Below are positions 29,767 to 33,571 of a DNA stretch of 33,571 bases, in pieces. The notes under the pieces were generated by a model that was not told the origin of the DNA, ran no database searches, and worked only from the letters and a program-made list of their open reading frames with translations. Source of the DNA: Promethearchaeota archaeon (lineage in GTDB: Archaea; Asgardarchaeota; Lokiarchaeia; Sigyniarchaeales; SOKP01); contig RDOA01000042.1 in the NCBI GenBank assembly GCA_011364925.1, positions 1 to 33,571 of the forward strand, written 5' to 3'. How positions within the stretch are numbered: position 1 is the stretch's first letter; every line of letters begins with the position of its first letter. A program made the position numbers and the translations under genes.

Positions 29767-32352
29767 ATGAATAGAAGTAAATTGAAAAAAGTAAAAACTC
29801 ACCCCGTAAATTATGTCCTACTAGCAGTATCTCTTATTATATTTGGATCTTTAGGTTTAATCTTCATAACTCAGATGGAACTTCAACCAGGTTGGTTATG
29901 GGAAGAAGTTAGGAATGAAAATTCAATGACGATGTCAATTATTCGAGCTGACGACCTTAACGAAGAAAAAGACGGGTTTTTAGATATAATAGCCTATAGT
30001 GATGTCAGGTGGCAAGATCACAGAAAAGCAGATGACCCTAATGACATTCCTAATTATGGGAAAATTTTTGCTTTAGATGGTTTAACTGGAGAAAGAATTT
30101 GGGTCAAAGATTGCGAAAATCCAGTGAAAGGTGTATTTGAAGTAATGGATGTAAATGGAGACGGTTACAAAGATTATTTTGCAGACATTGCCTCAGTGGA
30201 GTCGGAATGGGACGATCGCAATCCTAAAATTATTCCTGATGAATTTACTAACATTTTAATTCGTGGCGATAACGGATCGGATATTCCAATACTTACTGGT
30301 GATCATCGTAGTTTTACTAATTTTTTCGTACCCGATTTAGTTTATTTAGAAGATCTAAACGATGAAAAGCCCGATCTAGTAATTATAGAATGCGAAAACA
30401 GGACTAGTGTAGGTAATGAATATTTTATTAATGTATCTAGCTATTTCGTAAATGGAACAAAGTTTAGCACATTCTACATAGACTATAGTTATATTGGAGA
30501 TCTAGAGGCAATACCAGCACTTGAATTATTCCCTTATGGTAATCAAGATCACATCCTATTTTTAGATAAAAATAAAATCATGCTGTTGAATAATAGTGCC
30601 TTAAATTTCTTGAATCCAATATATAATGAAACCGTAATGGATTACACAAGTGAATATTCAGTTTTAGAGGACATAAATGGTGATAATGTCCCGGAAATAA
30701 TAATAACAACGCAAGAGGGAAATGTTACAATAGTAAGCGGAATTGATGGAACTGTTATGAGAACATTCAACCTCCCTCGAGAGTTAGAATACCGGAATTA
30801 CAGAATTGATACAATTGGTTCTAATCCAAGCGATCAAGAAGCAATTGTAATGTTCTGGGCAGAATATGGAGAGGAATTTGTTCCTTGGAGAGAAGCTCAA
30901 ATATTAATCTACACAATAACAGGCACTTTTGAAACACTTTTGCAGGCAATCTATGATCGAACAGAAGAGGACATAATGAGAATCTTCCCATTAGGAGAGG
31001 ATATGAACGGAGATTCTATTGATGAAGTCGTCCTTTTTGAAAGAATTGTACCATACTATGCAACTAACGAAGTTCGACGTTTTAGGATAATCAATATAGT
31101 TGACATGGAAGATTTTGCAGTCATAAATATTGACCAAGGCGGAGAATTTTTCTTACCTTTGCAAGATTTTAACGGAGATGGGAAGGGAGACTTTCTTATG
31201 GCATCTGATGATATAGTCGTTGCCCTAGCTTCTTCAAAACCACAATCGTTGTGGCAATCTCCTTACTTCCCTTTAGGATTTCCGCTTTTTATTATCCTTA
31301 TAGCAATGTTGTGTATTGGAATACTTCTAGTTATCTTAAAAGGTCGGCAATTAAGTTATAGTAGAAAAAAGATTAAGGAACACAAACTAACTGTTGTCGT
31401 AAATGTAGCTGCTGTAGCACTGATTTCACTAACATTTTTAATGTTTCTGATACAACTTAATATTTTTAATAACACTCTGATTCTTGGTCAAAATATGACA
31501 ACAATTGTAATAAGTTTCTTAACAGTTCTAATAACATGGTACGGTGCTTTGCCATTAACTGCGGCACTATACAATCGATTTGCGCCCAGATTTGCCTATA
31601 CATTCATAAAGTTGCGTTCTTTGTTTTTCAAGATATCGAGGAACTACCATACTGACATATTAGTAATCGATATGAAGAACCGTAAAGAAATAGGTACAAT
31701 CATCCAACTAAAAAGAGTTATTTTGCCTTTATTGCTGTCTATAGCAATAGGTTTCTATGCGTATGGATTAATAGCTCCGATTTTTGGTTTTCCTTCAGAA
31801 TTTGAGGTTTTTGGATCAACAGAATTTTTCCAATTCATGAATGGTTATATCCTATGTTGTATTTTTCCGATGATTTTGACATTTCTGATATTTTCCTTCT
31901 TCATTTCAGGTAATTTCCTCTTGGATGATGCTGGAATAGTCTATTTTCGCCAATCCAAAAAATACCGGCAACCGGGAGATATCGAACCAATTAGTATATG
32001 GGCACAATCAATCGTAAAGGGTATAGCAGGAACTTCTGCAATAATAACATTAATCGGATTTTTAACAACGGTAGATTTTACCGGCTTCTTTGAAGATCAA
32101 GACAGTTTCACCGGATTAATCTTAATGTTTTTAATAATCTTAGTTTTCTTCATTGGAATTCCATTTTTAACCGCTTTTTCATATATCCTTTTATCAGGCG
32201 AAGTAATGGAATTTTCTATGGATTTCAACACGCAAAAACTATATTCTTTGATGGAAAAGAAAGGATACGACACGACTCCAAGAGATATTACCAATCTCTA
32301 TCCTGAAGGATTTATTGGACGAAATAATAACACTAACCATCGAGAATTATAA
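29767..32352 (+). CDS. Large membrane protein: FG-GAP beta-propeller ectodomain plus multi-TM domain
   Basis: An 861-residue protein of unknown function. A hydrophobic segment at about 15-37 is a signal anchor. The next 460 or so residues carry FG-GAP/VCBS-like calcium-binding repeats: 'DDLNEEKDGFLDII', 'MDVNGDGYKDYF', 'EDLNDEKPDLVII', 'EDINGDNVPEIII', 'EDMNGDSIDEVVL', 'QDFNGDGKGDFLM', as in beta-propellers, with several N-x-S/T sites. From about residue 500 there are seven further hydrophobic spans with short loops, then a soluble tail ending near 'DITNLYPEGF'. The outside propeller with a polytopic C-terminal domain suggests a surface receptor, adhesin or transporter accessory. Its 3' end overlaps the convergent YdjM-like gene by six bases. 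Confidence 0.85.
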   Translation: MNRSKLKKVKTHPVNYVLLAVSLIIFGSLGLIFITQMELQPGWLWEEVRNENSMTMSIIRADDLNEEKDGFLDIIAYSDVRWQDHRKADDPNDIPNYGKIFALDGLTGERIWVKDCENPVKGVFEVMDVNGDGYKDYFADIASVESEWDDRNPKIIPDEFTNILIRGDNGSDIPILTGDHRSFTNFFVPDLVYLEDLNDEKPDLVIIECENRTSVGNEYFINVSSYFVNGTKFSTFYIDYSYIGDLEAIPALELFPYGNQDHILFLDKNKIMLLNNSALNFLNPIYNETVMDYTSEYSVLEDINGDNVPEIIITTQEGNVTIVSGIDGTVMRTFNLPRELEYRNYRIDTIGSNPSDQEAIVMFWAEYGEEFVPWREAQILIYTITGTFETLLQAIYDRTEEDIMRIFPLGEDMNGDSIDEVVLFERIVPYYATNEVRRFRIINIVDMEDFAVINIDQGGEFFLPLQDFNGDGKGDFLMASDDIVVALASSKPQSLWQSPYFPLGFPLFIILIAMLCIGILLVILKGRQLSYSRKKIKEHKLTVVVNVAAVALISLTFLMFLIQLNIFNNTLILGQNMTTIVISFLTVLITWYGALPLTAALYNRFAPRFAYTFIKLRSLFFKISRNYHTDILVIDMKNRKEIGTIIQLKRVILPLLLSIAIGFYAYGLIAPIFGFPSEFEVFGSTEFFQFMNGYILCCIFPMILTFLIFSFFISGNFLLDDAGIVYFRQSKKYRQPGDIEPISIWAQSIVKGIAGTSAIITLIGFLTTVDFTGFFEDQDSFTGLILMFLIILVFFIGIPFLTAFSYILLSGEVMEFSMDFNTQKLYSLMEKKGYDTTPRDITNLYPEGFIGRNNNTNHREL

Positions 32353-32865
32353 TTTTTTTTCTTTATTTTTCTTTTTGTACTTCATCACTAGATACATAAA
32401 ATATAAGACAATAGCAGCAAGAAAACAATATCCACAGAAATTATAAATGATATTAGATACCAAATCCGATGTGTTTAAGAGTGGATTGAACTTTAAAGGG
32501 AAAAATGGTTGCATATCAGAATACAGTGGAGCATCTAGTAGAAGGTGCGTATAAATTCCAATAATGGAAGCGGCTAAAACTCTCACGAATGAAAATTTTT
32601 GCTCAATTTTAAAAAAAGCCTTAATTGGGTTCAAAATAGGGCTTACTTTATACATAATCAACGAAAGTGGGATAATGACGATTGTTCCTCCTAAAAATGT
32701 ATGAAAAAACCCATGCAAGGGATAATTCAAATTAAAAATTAAAACGAAGAATGGTTCTATATCCAAAATTACGCTTGCGACCAGTAAAGTAGGGAAATCG
32801 AGGTAATATATAAGGATAATACCAATTACTAAAGCTGGTCCTAAATGGAATGGAGTAAATGGCAT
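32347..32865 (-). CDS. YdjM/DUF457-like membrane-bound putative metal-dependent hydrolase
   Basis: A 172-residue protein with about four membrane spans, beginning 'MPFTPFHLGPALVIG' with H7. Histidine/aspartate pairs sit at the membrane edges: 'VILDIEPFF', 'HGFFHTFLGG', and 'GIYTHLLLDAP'. This pattern is that of the YdjM (DUF457) family, often called inner-membrane metal-dependent hydrolases, with relatives linked to phospholipid metabolism. No characterised substrate is known for archaeal members. It overlaps the FG-GAP gene's 3' end by six bases on the opposite strand. A 110-base gap separates it from the next gene on the same strand. Confidence 0.85.
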   Translation of the reverse strand: MPFTPFHLGPALVIGIILIYYLDFPTLLVASVILDIEPFFVLIFNLNYPLHGFFHTFLGGTIVIIPLSLIMYKVSPILNPIKAFFKIEQKFSFVRVLAASIIGIYTHLLLDAPLYSDMQPFFPLKFNPLLNTSDLVSNIIYNFCGYCFLAAIVLYFMYLVMKYKKKNKEKKL

Positions 32866-32975
32866 TAATAATATTAATTCATTTCACCTTTATTAATTTT
32901 TAAACAATTGATATTGAAACTGGAAAGTAATAAAACGAAAAAAGAATATTAAAGTTTAAAAAAATGATTTAATAG

Positions 32976-33571
32976 TTATCTTCTAAGTTTCTTGTTTCTA
33001 ATGATTATGAAAACAATAAGAACTATGCTACCAGCAATCGTAATTATCAAAATTAGATAGAATAACCAGTCTGAATTAGAGCTTGTTATTTGATAAATTA
33101 TATTACCACCCAAGTCTTTTACCGTAAAGGAAGACATCATCCCTTTCGTACCATACGAAATTTCGACAGTATAATTTGTTAAACCATAGCGTTCAATAAT
33201 AAGCGTTGATCCATTTATTGTAGCATTTTCGCATCCAAGTTCGCTAACTAAAGTTTCTAAGTAATCAGTCTGAGGATCAGCGATCGCAAGTCCATGTAAA
33301 GCAAGTAGCCAAAGAAAATCATCTGCACTTACAAATGGGAAGGACGCTGATGTAGTTACGTTTAGTTCCATTGCTAAGTCATTATAATCGTCCAACATTG
33401 TTTTAAAATCTAAAGGATTCTGAAGTACTATTATACCGGCTTGAAGCCTTAGACTCTTAAATGCAATATACATATTAAGAATATTCCTATTGCTTGGATC
33501 TTCTTCGTAATCATTTGTTGTATAATTCCATACCGCTCGTAATCCATACCATAAGTTGTAATAATTTGGAT
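32976..33571 (-). CDS. C-terminal part of a surface protein with a membrane anchor (5' partial)
   Basis: The frame stays open from the stop at 32976 to the right edge of the window, so the gene begins outside. An ATG at 33473 lies inside it, but residues before it ('LWYGLRAVWNYTTNDYEEDP') continue the same protein style, so I treat the gene as partial. The visible part has N-glycosylation-type sequons (NVT, NAT, NGS, NYT), few lysines and a single hydrophobic span near the end ('LFYLILIITIAGSIVLIVF') followed by 'RNKKLRR'. This is a classic outside-facing ectodomain with one C-terminal transmembrane anchor. No family is recognised; it may be a surface or S-layer-associated protein. Confidence 0.75.
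   Translation of the reverse strand, partial: PNYYNLWYGLRAVWNYTTNDYEEDPSNRNILNMYIAFKSLRLQAGIIVLQNPLDFKTMLDDYNDLAMELNVTTSASFPFVSADDFLWLLALHGLAIADPQTDYLETLVSELGCENATINGSTLIIERYGLTNYTVEISYGTKGMMSSFTVKDLGGNIIYQITSSNSDWLFYLILIITIAGSIVLIVFIIIRNKKLRR

Noticed and set aside
1-33571. CRISPR arrays, transposases, integrases or phage genes
   Set aside because: No regularly spaced repeats, transposase motifs or integrase-like proteins were seen anywhere in the window.

Overview
The window is low-GC (about one third G+C by eye), gene-dense DNA from an archaeon. TATA-like boxes lie about 25-35 bases upstream of several first genes with almost no 5' leader. Clear Shine-Dalgarno (SD) sites of the GGAGGTGAT type appear mainly in front of internal operon genes. 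Purine synthesis is of the PurS/PurQ/small-PurL type. The mix of a 2-hydroxyacyl-CoA dehydratase component, IorAB, CCG-domain Fe-S proteins, an SDS22-like leucine-rich-repeat protein, FG-GAP membrane proteins and PadR regulators fits an anaerobic, fermentative Asgard archaeon, probably Lokiarchaeia-like. That lineage is inferred from protein style, not from a marker gene. No rRNA, tRNA, CRISPR array, insertion sequence or phage gene was found.

Layout. Positions 1-7915 hold a partial 2-hydroxyacyl-CoA dehydratase subunit, a coiled-coil protein of unknown function, a GH13 glycosidase, and a hexosamine block: glmS, a SIS-only GlmS-like enzyme and glmM, on alternating strands. Positions 8170-13991 hold an unknown helical protein and then a tight three-gene operon: an AGPS/GlcD-like flavoprotein, a GlpC/HdrB-like Fe-S protein and an FGGY kinase. 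Positions 14239-15486 encode an alpha/beta hydrolase and a MazG-like pyrophosphatase. Positions 15578-20157 are the purine block purC - small two-TM protein - purSQL, followed by a small CxxC protein. Positions 20515-25742 carry two HAD-type phosphatases, a GNAT acetyltransferase and iorAB.

Positions 25743-33571 are more accessory in character. They contain a remnant of a winged-helix gene, a two-gene unit (membrane-anchored winged helix plus tail-anchored beta-helix protein), an LRR protein, a PadR-Hsp20 operon with two matching palindromic operators, a large FG-GAP/multi-TM protein, a YdjM-like membrane protein and the 3' part of a surface-protein gene.

How the genes work together. GlmS and GlmM, with the SIS enzyme acting as deaminase or salvage branch, control the glucosamine-6-phosphate/glucosamine-1-phosphate pool that feeds UDP-GlcNAc and glycosylation. 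PurC and PurSQL cover two steps of IMP synthesis. IorAB and the dehydratase component point to amino-acid fermentation with ferredoxin. The flavoprotein/Fe-S/kinase operon looks like a polyol or polyol-phosphate oxidation module in which an AGPS-like flavoprotein sits where GlpA is usually found. The least explained parts are that operon, the membrane winged-helix/beta-helix pair, and the small membrane protein between purC and purS.
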